Positions 1-7,062 of a DNA stretch of 64,000 nt are shown here, piece by piece. A program made the translations under genes and the position numbers. The notes under the pieces were generated by a model. That model saw nothing but the letters and a program-made list of their open reading frames with translations, did no database searches and was not told where the DNA came from. The stretch is from Bacillus sp. AFS006103 (GTDB lineage: Bacteria; Bacillota; Bacilli; Bacillales; Cytobacillaceae): assembly GCA_002559145.1 (NCBI GenBank), contig NTXX01000012.1, forward strand, positions 1 through 64,000. Direction: 5' to 3'. Position 1 is the stretch's first letter. Every line of letters begins with the position of its first letter.

Positions 1-47
1 CATATAGCTAGGTAAGTTCATGCTTCCGCTTTTTTTATACTTTATTT

Positions 48-1970
48 TTATTCTTTCGCTTTTGTTGGCAAAACCTCATTAATCATGTGTAACTCATCTG
101 CGTCGATATCTTCTTCTACTAAAATATGAACCGTTCCTTGATCCTTCTCACTCCTGATTAAGCGGCCAACTCCTTGACGTAAGCGGAGCAGCATATATGG
201 CAGGTCAACCTCTGTAAATGGGTTATCAACACCAGCACGTTTGGCGGTAAAGACCGGATCATTCGGTGGATAAGGAAGTGAAAATATCAAGACATTTTCA
301 AGTGATCTGCCCGGTATATCAAGTCCTTCCCAGAGATGAAGTGAACAAAGAATGGCATGTTCTTCATTCTGGAATTTAGAAACAAGCGTACTTATCTCTT
401 CATCCCCTTCAAAATAAATTGGATATGGGATTACTCCAGATAGCTTTTTCTTTAGTCGCGCAAGTTCGTCTTTATTATTTAAAAGAATTAAGGCGCGTCC
501 CTCTGATTTGTGAAGTTCCGCTAAGATATAGTCCAATTTCCCTTCAATATCTTCTTTGTTGAATTTTGGAATATAAAGCTCCATTTTATCATCATAATCA
601 AATGGAGACGTCACTGAAAAAGATAAGTAGTCATCTACACCAATACTAGCAGCAATATAGTCGAACGACTTTTGATTAGCCAGCGTTGCGGATGAGAAAA
701 TAAACGGCTTTTTCTGCGTAAAAACTTCTTCACGCATTACTTCCTCGACCATTCTAGGCATAATAACTAGTGTGCGTTCTCCCCCTTTTTCTTCGAACCA
801 GGTAATTCCGTTTAATTCCTGAAGAAAAAGTGATAAGGAATAGGTGATTTGTTCCAAGTACTCTTCGACAATTTTCAGGTCGTACTCATTAATAACATAT
901 AGTTCACTTTCAAACACTAATTCTTCCTCTAGTTGTTGAAGAGTTGAATGTAACTTTCTGCATGTTTTTAATACTAAAGGATGCTTCGTAATCATTTGTT
1001 TATCTGAACCAAGTGAAAGAGAGGAGAATTGGGATATTGCATCAAAAAATGCTTCATTATCTAATAATGCCTCATCAATCGTATACAAGGTCTTTTCACG
1101 TACTTCATTTTCCATTAACCTCGTGAGCAGTGTTTCCAATGTATAATCAGTAAACCGATAGCTTAACGCTTTTTGAGCTGCATATTCAAGGAGATGTCCT
1201 TCATCAAAAACAACCGAAGAATGCTCAGGTAAAAGCGGAAGCTGCCCTTCCCGCTTTCTGGATTCCTTTGTCCAGATATGCTCCATATAGAAATCATGGG
1301 AACAGATAATTAAATCCTCAGAATGTCGATAATAATCACGATGCAATGTTAGACCACAGCGATGACGCTTTTCACAAGAAAAACAATCCTGGACTGCATC
1401 CCAATTAACCTCGCTCCATTTTTCATCAGATAGAGATGGATAATCTCTTCTGTCACCATACCTTTCAAAGGTTTGCATAGAGCCAACTGCATGAACAAAA
1501 TCAGGAAGGCTTTCATAAATATCTGAAATTTCATCAGAAAAATCATTGTTCCTAGTCGTATCCAACTTTTTTAGACACAGGTATTGATCGCGCGACTTTG
1601 CCAAACGGACATCGATATCCAGGTCAAGAATTTTCTCTAACTTTGCGATATCTCCCTCTTTTTTAACCAACTGCTCAATCAAGGTCTCATCCGCACATGC
1701 AATAACTGCTGGACGATTTGTATAGCGTGCATACATAATTGCATAAAGCAAATAAACGATAGTTTTCCCCGTTCCAACCCCGGCTTCAGCAAACATTACT
1801 TTTTTATCCTTATAGGCATTTTCAAGTTGAAAAGCCATGTAAATCTGTTCATCCCTCAATTCAAATCCGGCATCTGGCAAAATATCATAAAATAAGTCAC
1901 CAATCCATTCACCTAATTTATCATAAAAGGATTCAGTTTTTGCAATCTCAAATGGCATGCGTTTTTGCAT
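48..1970 (-). CDS. ypvA: DinG/XPD-family ATP-dependent helicase YpvA
   Basis: Superfamily 2 helicase of the DinG/XPD type, 640 aa, expected to unwind DNA 5'-3' in repair. Walker A (AEAGVGTGKT) is at residues 61-70, the DEGH box at about 256-259 and motif VI (QGVGRLIR) at about 599-606. Four cysteines at 132, 196, 199 and 205 (C...CxxCx5C) lie between the Walker motifs, where XPD-type enzymes bind a 4Fe-4S cluster, so the cluster is probably present. No N-terminal exonuclease domain is seen, unlike the dinG product elsewhere in this window. The ATG follows a good GGGGAGG ribosome site. Position upstream of ypsC matches B. subtilis ypvA. The helicase family is sure; its cellular role is inferred. 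Confidence 0.93.
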   Translation of the reverse strand: MQKRMPFEIAKTESFYDKLGEWIGDLFYDILPDAGFELRDEQIYMAFQLENAYKDKKVMFAEAGVGTGKTIVYLLYAIMYARYTNRPAVIACADETLIEQLVKKEGDIAKLEKILDLDIDVRLAKSRDQYLCLKKLDTTRNNDFSDEISDIYESLPDFVHAVGSMQTFERYGDRRDYPSLSDEKWSEVNWDAVQDCFSCEKRHRCGLTLHRDYYRHSEDLIICSHDFYMEHIWTKESRKREGQLPLLPEHSSVVFDEGHLLEYAAQKALSYRFTDYTLETLLTRLMENEVREKTLYTIDEALLDNEAFFDAISQFSSLSLGSDKQMITKHPLVLKTCRKLHSTLQQLEEELVFESELYVINEYDLKIVEEYLEQITYSLSLFLQELNGITWFEEKGGERTLVIMPRMVEEVMREEVFTQKKPFIFSSATLANQKSFDYIAASIGVDDYLSFSVTSPFDYDDKMELYIPKFNKEDIEGKLDYILAELHKSEGRALILLNNKDELARLKKKLSGVIPYPIYFEGDEEISTLVSKFQNEEHAILCSLHLWEGLDIPGRSLENVLIFSLPYPPNDPVFTAKRAGVDNPFTEVDLPYMLLRLRQGVGRLIRSEKDQGTVHILVEEDIDADELHMINEVLPTKAKE

Positions 1971-2026
1971 GGTAGCCTCCCCAAAAAACTTTCATGTATT
2001 ACACAAAAATAAATTTGTTAAACCTT

Positions 2027-3184
2027 TTATTTTTCTTGAATCTGTTCATTTTGACGAGGAGGTCTCTTTCCCCAATATTGATAAAGGTCTGTACGAATAA
2101 AACCATTAAATAGCTTTCTCTTCTTGGTCGCTGGCCGTCCATAAAATTGTTCAAACTGCTCATGGGAAGTCAGAATATATTTTGACCATGTATCAAGAGC
2201 ATTGAAGGCTTGGCCCATTTCTTTATACATATTTTCGATCTCTTTTTTCTCCCCGAGTCTTTCTCCATATGGAGGGTTCCCGACAATGACACCGTATTGT
2301 TTGTTTGTAGAAATATCTCTAACCTGCATTTGCTTGAAATGGATTAAGTCCGCAAAGCCAGCCTCAAAAGCATTATCTTGGGCAATTTTAACCATTCTAT
2401 GGTCGATATCTGTTCCTAAAATATCTAATGGTTGATCATAATTTGCTAGGTCCTCTGCTTCATTTCTAGCATCTTGCCATACTTTTGATGGGATCCAATT
2501 CCATCGCTCAGATACAAATTCCCGGTTAAAGCCTGGAGCAATATTTTGCCCAATCATTGCTGCTTCAATAGGAATCGTCCCCGAACCGCAAAAAGGGTCC
2601 ATGAATGGTCTGTCTGCCTTCCAGTTTGTGAGTAGAACAAGAGCAGCAGCAAGAGTTTCTTTTAGGGGTGCCTCACCCTGATCGACTCGATAACCGCGTT
2701 TATGCAGCCCCTGACCACTTGTGTCAAGGGTTATCGTAGCAACGTCTTTAAGAAGTGCCACTTCGATGCGAAAGAAAGCACCAGTTTCCTCAAACCAGGT
2801 ACTACGCTTATAATGTTGTTTCATTCTTTCAACAACTGCTTTTTTTACGATTGCCTGGCAATCAGAAACACTGAAGAGCGTAGACTTTACAGATTTACCA
2901 ACCACAGGGAATTCTGCGTCTTCAGGTAAGAATTTTTCCCATGGGAGTGCCTTAGTTTTTTCGAATAATTCATCAAAGGTATATGCCTTAAATTCTCCGA
3001 CCTTGATTTTAATTCTGTCTGCTGTTCGAAGCCATAAATTACTGCGAGCGATCGCATATTCATCCCCTGTGTAGATGACCTTTCCATTTTCCACTTCACA
3101 GTCATATCCTAATGACCGTACTTCTTTGGCAACTAAAGCTTCAAGCCCCATTGCCGCGGTAGCTATTAATTGATAATTTCCCAT
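2027..3184 (-). CDS. ypsC: THUMP-domain RNA N2-guanine methyltransferase YpsC
   Basis: Putative S-adenosylmethionine-dependent RNA methyltransferase of the RlmL-N/Trm14 family, 385 aa, likely modifying guanine N2 in structured RNA. The N-terminal part (about 45-160) fits a ferredoxin-like plus THUMP RNA-binding module. The Rossmann domain carries the AdoMet loop DPFCGSGT (196-203), an acidic GTDID strand end (about 257-261) and the catalytic NPPY motif (303-306) typical of amino-group methylation. Length is normal for the family. It lies between ypvA and rnpB as in B. subtilis. The enzyme class is clear; the exact RNA target cannot be read from the sequence. Confidence 0.93.
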   Translation of the reverse strand: MGNYQLIATAAMGLEALVAKEVRSLGYDCEVENGKVIYTGDEYAIARSNLWLRTADRIKIKVGEFKAYTFDELFEKTKALPWEKFLPEDAEFPVVGKSVKSTLFSVSDCQAIVKKAVVERMKQHYKRSTWFEETGAFFRIEVALLKDVATITLDTSGQGLHKRGYRVDQGEAPLKETLAAALVLLTNWKADRPFMDPFCGSGTIPIEAAMIGQNIAPGFNREFVSERWNWIPSKVWQDARNEAEDLANYDQPLDILGTDIDHRMVKIAQDNAFEAGFADLIHFKQMQVRDISTNKQYGVIVGNPPYGERLGEKKEIENMYKEMGQAFNALDTWSKYILTSHEQFEQFYGRPATKKRKLFNGFIRTDLYQYWGKRPPRQNEQIQEK

Positions 3185-3302
3185 TTTTCCACCCTTAATT
3201 CATTTCATTTGTATGTAAGTTTTTCACTAATATAATAATCTTTCATTCGATTTCATTATTGACAAAAAGTTGGAAACGAATGCAATATATACATTTATAA
3301 TA

Positions 3303-3329
3303 ATAAAAAGCCCTCCTTATTAGGAGAGC
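3303..3329 (-). terminator. Intrinsic terminator of rnpB
   Basis: Read on the minus strand, GCTCTCC and GGAGGGC form a seven-pair stem (one G-U) around a short loop, followed by five T residues. It lies directly after the closing helix of the RNase P RNA. Confidence 0.8.
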
Positions 3330-3352
3330 CGTTTAATCCAGCATACATTCCC

Positions 3353-3778
3353 ATTAATAACGCCCTGTAAGCCATGTTCTGTACCAGTGTACTACAAACG
3401 ACACGGGTGTGTCTCGTACTTAGGTGGTAATCATCTATCTACAGGTTCAAATTTGAACCTGTCCTTCTCCTTGTTCAATTCCTCAGAGAAAGTGCCCCTA
3501 CCATTATTTGGGTTTCTCGCTCGTGGGGTTTACCCGTTCCACCCTTTCCATTTCTGGAAAGGCTACGTCACTGTGGCACTTTTATAGGTATTCATACCAT
3601 ATCCCAAAGGACTTAGGTATTTTCCCGGCCGTCAGTTGGATGCTAGCCCCAACTGCCCTAGCTTATGAATTCACTAGGCACGAACACTACGAGCATCTCA
3701 GCTCGTGCGAGCATGGACTTTCCTCTGCAAGATTACAAATGCATCTTACAGCGATTACCCGAACGTTATTAATGAATA
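3353..3778 (-). ncRNA. rnpB: RNase P RNA, Bacillus (B) type
   Basis: Catalytic RNA of ribonuclease P, which matures tRNA 5' ends with RnpA protein. On the minus strand the ends ATTAATAACG and CGTTATTAAT pair perfectly as helix P1. The 5' part has the conserved GGGTAATCGC, GAGGAAAGTCCATGCTCGCA and GCCTAG blocks. The middle has GTGCCACAGTGACG, AAACCC and GCGAGAAACCCAAAT. The 3' part has AGATAGATGATTACC, GAGTACGAG and ACATGGCTTACAG. All match the B. subtilis-type RNA in order. The location between ypsC and gpsB is also the B. subtilis one. The 5' end is placed from a strong upstream promoter. Open frames in this stretch are shadows. The loop at 3441-3462 is replaced by a long perfect palindrome (see findings). 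Confidence 0.97.
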
Positions 3779-3784
3779 CAATCT

Positions 3785-3813
3785 ATTATATGTATTTCAC
3801 GCTGGTAATTCAA
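3785..3813 (-). promoter_or_regulatory. Sigma-A promoter of rnpB
   Basis: On the minus strand, -35 TTGAAT (3808-3813) and -10 TATAAT (3785-3790) are separated by 17 bases. This predicts transcription starting near 3778, a few bases before helix P1 of RNase P RNA. Confidence 0.8.
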
Positions 3814-3845
3814 TGGTTATTATCAGGAAATTTTCCTATTTCTTG

Positions 3846-4148
3846 TTAATCGTAGAGCTTGTTGCCAAAAACATGTTTTTCAAGATTGGATAACCGCTTC
3901 AAGATATCAAAATTTGTTGTCCCTGCAGGTTGTGCTGCTGGTTGTCTTTTTGATGTTTCTTCAAGCTGTTTTCGAAGACGAAGATTTTCCTGTTGAAGAT
4001 CTTCAACCTCTTGATGAAATGTACCATAATCTTTAATGATTAAATCCAAGAACTTATCCACATCTTCTTGTTTATAACCCCGTACACCTGTCTTAAACTC
4101 TTTTTCTAAAATATCCTTAGCTGTTAATTTCACTTTATCTGACAGCAT
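3846..4148 (-). CDS. gpsB: Cell division/elongation adaptor GpsB
   Basis: GpsB, 100 aa, a DivIVA-like cytoplasmic adaptor that links penicillin-binding protein PBP1 and division proteins and helps shuttle wall synthesis between septum and side wall. The N-terminal DivIVA-type domain contains [15 protein letters not shown] (about 20-34), then a coiled coil and the short C-terminal trimerising segment ([16 protein letters not shown]). The start at 4148 (MLSDKVKL) is preferred over an in-frame ATG 24 bases upstream because GAGGTG sits at the right distance and B. subtilis GpsB starts there. Its known partner PonA is encoded elsewhere in this window. Confidence 0.96.
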   Translation of the reverse strand: MLSDKVKLTAKDILEKEFKTGVRGYKQEDVDKFLDLIIKDYGTFHQEVEDLQQENLRLRKQLEETSKRQPAAQPAGTTNFDILKRLSNLEKHVFGNKLYD

Positions 4149-4294
4149 TCTATTCACCTCAGTATTCGCCAATCACTACCTATTATTTTTTCAAAAATAT
4201 GTAGTTTTGTCAATTTTCATTTGTGTCGTTAAATGTAAGAATTTATAAATCATTTCAATATATGGATTTCCATCTAAAAAAATGACCAATAAGT

Positions 4295-4852
4295 TTAAAA
4301 GTCTTGCTGTTTCATATGTTCTTCCTCGACAATCATTTGTAAATCATAAAATGTGATAAGCTCAATGGGAAATGGATGTTTTTTTTGGTATTCAAGAGCC
4401 ATTTCATATAGGTATTTTGGGCTCCCATCCCTTTCCTGATCGTAAAGAAGGAGGAGTGCCTCACTTTTTTCAATAAAAAATTGATTTTTTAACCTAAATT
4501 GCCAAGGTTTTTCATAGCCCTTTTTCGAAACAGAATCAATGAAATCTGCTTGTGCTAAGACTGACTTATACCATTCCTGATTATTTTCCTTCCATAAAGC
4601 TTGCTGGTCTAAAAACGGTGTGATAACCGCAAGTTTCAAATCTGGATATTCTGTTTGTAATTCAAATACAACTTCGGCAGCCCAGAGCTCTACACCTAAT
4701 TGACCGCTGATGAGCACCCACTCTAGACCCTCGTCTAACATTGGAATCAGTGATTTTTTTATAGCAGCTTTGAGAAATAATACAGAGGGATGATCATTTT
4801 TAAAAATTCCTAATTCAAAAGGTTTATAACCTGAAATGGTCAGAACTTTCAT
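4295..4852 (-). CDS. ypsA: YpsA, SLOG-superfamily (DUF1273) protein
   Basis: YpsA, 185 aa, a Rossmann-like SLOG-superfamily protein. B. subtilis YpsA is linked to cell division and oxidative-stress protection, with an unknown nucleotide-type ligand. Visible family marks are the N-terminal [17 protein letters not shown], a Gly-rich turn ([14 protein letters not shown], about 46-59) and an acidic C-terminal LLLYDQE. The start at 4852 is chosen over one 21 bases upstream because it has an AGGAG site and matches the B. subtilis N-terminus. Adjacent to gpsB as in relatives, which fits the reported division link. Confidence 0.93.
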   Translation of the reverse strand: MKVLTISGYKPFELGIFKNDHPSVLFLKAAIKKSLIPMLDEGLEWVLISGQLGVELWAAEVVFELQTEYPDLKLAVITPFLDQQALWKENNQEWYKSVLAQADFIDSVSKKGYEKPWQFRLKNQFFIEKSEALLLLYDQERDGSPKYLYEMALEYQKKHPFPIELITFYDLQMIVEEEHMKQQDF

Positions 4853-4940
4853 AAAGAATGTTCTCCTCGCCAAGAATTTTTTTTAAAATGGATAAACATT
4901 TGAATAGTACAAGCATATCATATAAGTAAAGAAAACAATT

Positions 4941-4964
4941 AAAAAACAAGGGCTAAAAGCCCCT
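4941..4964 (-). terminator. Terminator of cotD
   Basis: Minus strand GGGGC-TTTTA-GCCCT stem followed by TGTTTTTT, directly after the cotD stop codon. Confidence 0.7.
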
Positions 4965-4983
4965 GCAATAGACATTATTTCAA

Positions 4984-5406
4984 TTAACGTCTAGGACCCA
5001 TGAATGGTCCCGGTGCAAACCCTGGACCCCCTGGGCCGAAACCTGGACCTCCCGGGCCGAAACCTGGACCTCCTGGGCCGAAACCTGGGCCTCCTGGGCC
5101 GAAACCTGGACCACCCATTCCAGGCATAGCATTTGGCAATGCATTTGGTAGAACATTTGCAGCAGGTGCTGCTACTGGCATTACGTTTGGTGCACATGTG
5201 TTACAGCAATCAATATGCTGGTTGCAGCACTCCTCAGTACACGATGCTGTTTGTGGACAGTAATGTTTATGTTGATACATATGGTGATTCACCGTTGTAG
5301 TGTGGACCGGGTGAATATGCGGAACCACCGTTGTTGAAAACGTATGATTCACAATTTGTTTAGTCGGATGAATGACTGGCGGCATAAAATTAGTTCCAAG
5401 ATACAT
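4984..5406 (-). CDS. cotD: Inner spore coat protein CotD with tandem GPGGPGF repeats
   Basis: CotD-family spore coat protein, 140 aa, laid down on the forespore surface late in sporulation. The N-terminal half is rich in His and Cys (HPTKQIVNHTF, HIHPVHTTTVNHHMYQHKHYCP, then a CC/CNTC cluster), typical of CotD and suited to cross-linking or metal binding. The C-terminal third is a Gly-Pro-Phe repeat encoded by four 21-base units at 5024-5107, giving collagen-like low complexity; I do not recall this from B. subtilis CotD, which is shorter. GAAGGGAGA precedes the ATG. A candidate sigma-K promoter lies just upstream. Position between ypsA and mrfB fits cotD. Confidence 0.9.
   Translation of the reverse strand: MYLGTNFMPPVIHPTKQIVNHTFSTTVVPHIHPVHTTTVNHHMYQHKHYCPQTASCTEECCNQHIDCCNTCAPNVMPVAAPAANVLPNALPNAMPGMGGPGFGPGGPGFGPGGPGFGPGGPGFGPGGPGFAPGPFMGPRR
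5024..5107 (-). repeat. Four tandem 21-bp repeats inside cotD
   Basis: Four head-to-tail 21-base units at 5024-5044, 5045-5065, 5066-5086 and 5087-5107, differing only at a few third-codon positions. Each encodes seven residues of the GPGGPGF type. The frame is kept, so copy-number change would lengthen or shorten the protein without disrupting it. Confidence 0.95.
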
Positions 5407-5440
5407 ATATTAATCTCCCTTCAGTTATTGGTTTACATTA

Positions 5441-5468
5441 CAGCCTATGTTGAAGGGATTACTCTTGT
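5441..5468 (-). promoter_or_regulatory. Candidate sigma-K promoter of cotD
   Basis: On the minus strand, AC (5467-5468), 17 bases, then CATAGGCTG (5441-5449). This is one base from the sigma-K pattern AC-N17-CATAnnnTA and lies about 35 bases before the cotD start. cotD is sigma-K dependent in B. subtilis. The motif is short, so this is a candidate only. Confidence 0.5.
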
Positions 5469-5523
5469 ACTAATGAAAACACCTATTTTTTTAGTTTTAC
5501 ACGTTTATGCCATGCTTCTTCAT

Positions 5524-5619
5524 TTATAAAAAAGAATAAAAGCTATCTTTTAAACTCGTAAAAATAACTGCAGTCAAACAAACGACAATAAAAAATAAGA
5601 ATAAAATCGCTTTATACAT
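5524..5619 (-). CDS. Uncharacterised 31-residue single-span membrane peptide
   Basis: Short reading frame of 31 codons starting MYKAILFLFF and ending KDSFYSFL. Residues 4-21 are almost wholly hydrophobic, predicting one membrane span with a short polar C-terminal tail. A GGAG sits 11 bases before the ATG, a slightly long but usable spacing. It lies alone in the gap between cotD and mrfB on the same strand. I do not recognise the family; small hydrophobic peptides of this sort are common in Bacillaceae spore and stress regulons. Coding status is inferred from frame, start site and composition only. Confidence 0.5.
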   Translation of the reverse strand: MYKAILFLFFIVVCLTAVIFTSLKDSFYSFL

Positions 5620-5792
5620 ATTACTACCAGCTCCAAATGTTTAAATAGTCGTTTTTTTCCTCAATCCAAATTCAAATTTTACCTCTTTCAACTATGATAA
5701 ACAATATGGAAATACTGGTTTTTTAAATTAAATTTCACTCAATTTGTGGCAAAAAAGTGAACTTTACAAAAAATAAACTTCAGACCCACTTT

Positions 5793-7046
5793 TTATAATT
5801 TTCGATCTAACCTTTTAAGACGTAACTTTAGTTGCTCTAAGCTGCCTTGATTTGTCATAATAGGCGGGTTTTCCATCTCGGATACAATCATCATCGCCTT
5901 TTGACAATAATCTTTCGCAAGTGGATAATCCTTTAGCCTATGTTCATGTATTTTTGCAAGTTCTACGCATGCTTCTAACATCAGCCGGTCATCACCAGAA
6001 TCAACCACATCAGAAAACATATTCCGTGCGCATTCCCAGTTGAGATCCTTTTTATACTGCAATGCCAGAGCATATTTTGATTGATAGGAAGTAAAATCCT
6101 TACCCGTGGCCAGCTTGGTCAAAACTTTCTTTGCTTCATTTTTTTCTCCAAGAGCAGCAAACCATCGCCCTACCTCATAGGACTCGGGTCTTGTTTGAGT
6201 TTTGTCTGCTCCACATAGTTGAAAGGTTATATGAGTATATAAGGTTATAAGTGATAAAATATCAATTTCATTATGTTTGAGAATACCAAGCATACCATCA
6301 GGCTGTTTACTATCAATAAACTCAAAATAAATGATCGGTGCCAAAAAGCCAGGGATATCATCAACCCTTTCGACCCCAAGGACCTCTTTTTCAACTATTG
6401 CCAACTTTAACCGTTCTAATTTATGCTTCCAAAGCCTCCTTGCTGCATGAAATAAGTCAAAATGTCCAAATTGCGGCAGCTTTGGGACATGTTCTCGAAC
6501 TAAGGTGTGCCTTGTTTTTACCTGGGGCCAATCAAACGATTTTCCGTTGTAGGTAACCAGCGTTTTATAATTCACCTTTTCTAGAAAGCTTTGGTATAAC
6601 GGAACCTCGGCTCCCGGGTGCGGTAAAATATGTTGTCTTAAAATAAGGGAATCACCAGAAATGCTGGCATAGCCAAGTAAAAAAATAGTATTTCCCACCC
6701 CACCGCCAAGTCCAGTTGTTTCCGTATCAAAAAAGAATAATTCTTCAGCTTGATGCCCTTCTGCTGATAAAGGGTGGTTAACGGGCTGTTGATTCCAAAT
6801 ATCGACTGCGGTTAAAAAGTCACGAAAACAGTAGTGCCCATGCTGATAGGAGAGTGGATATTTCACTTCTCTGATCAAACAGTAATCTTTGTCGATAAAA
6901 TATGGAAAAACGTTCTCTTGCTCCCATCTTTCCCTGAATGGAATCTCAATGCTCGCTTCCTGAGGAGGCAATGTACTATTTTTTTCAGATGGATTGCCAA
7001 CAGAAAGATGTGGTTTTAAACGATTTAGTTTACTTTTTAACGACAT
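5793..7046 (-). CDS. mrfB: DEDD-type 3'-5' exonuclease MrfB (YprB)
   Basis: Exonuclease of the RNase H-like YprB family, 417 aa. In B. subtilis MrfB acts with the helicase MrfA in a UvrABC-independent route that repairs mitomycin C damage. The nuclease domain shows DTETTG (107-112), the conserved GNTIFLLGY strand, TYNGKSFDWP (Asp of motif II, about 168-177) and HNEIDILSL (motif III), the acidic set needed for two metal ions. The C-terminal third is helical and TPR-like. Its start lies 16 bases after the mrfA stop, so the two form one operon. Confidence 0.93.
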   Translation of the reverse strand: MSLKSKLNRLKPHLSVGNPSEKNSTLPPQEASIEIPFRERWEQENVFPYFIDKDYCLIREVKYPLSYQHGHYCFRDFLTAVDIWNQQPVNHPLSAEGHQAEELFFFDTETTGLGGGVGNTIFLLGYASISGDSLILRQHILPHPGAEVPLYQSFLEKVNYKTLVTYNGKSFDWPQVKTRHTLVREHVPKLPQFGHFDLFHAARRLWKHKLERLKLAIVEKEVLGVERVDDIPGFLAPIIYFEFIDSKQPDGMLGILKHNEIDILSLITLYTHITFQLCGADKTQTRPESYEVGRWFAALGEKNEAKKVLTKLATGKDFTSYQSKYALALQYKKDLNWECARNMFSDVVDSGDDRLMLEACVELAKIHEHRLKDYPLAKDYCQKAMMIVSEMENPPIMTNQGSLEQLKLRLKRLDRKL

Positions 7047-7062
7047 CTTTTATCTTCCTTTT

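Noticed and set aside
3387..3893. Three overlapping plus-strand reading frames of 62-113 codons
   Set aside because: They lie antisense to the RNase P RNA gene, whose conserved blocks and P1 helix explain the sequence.
5024..5107. CRISPR-like spacing of short repeats
   Set aside because: Units are directly adjacent without spacers and keep a reading frame.
5000..5263. Plus-strand Pro/Gly-rich frame opposite cotD
   Set aside because: It is the complement of the cotD tandem repeat; the minus frame has the ribosome site and the coat-protein N-terminus.
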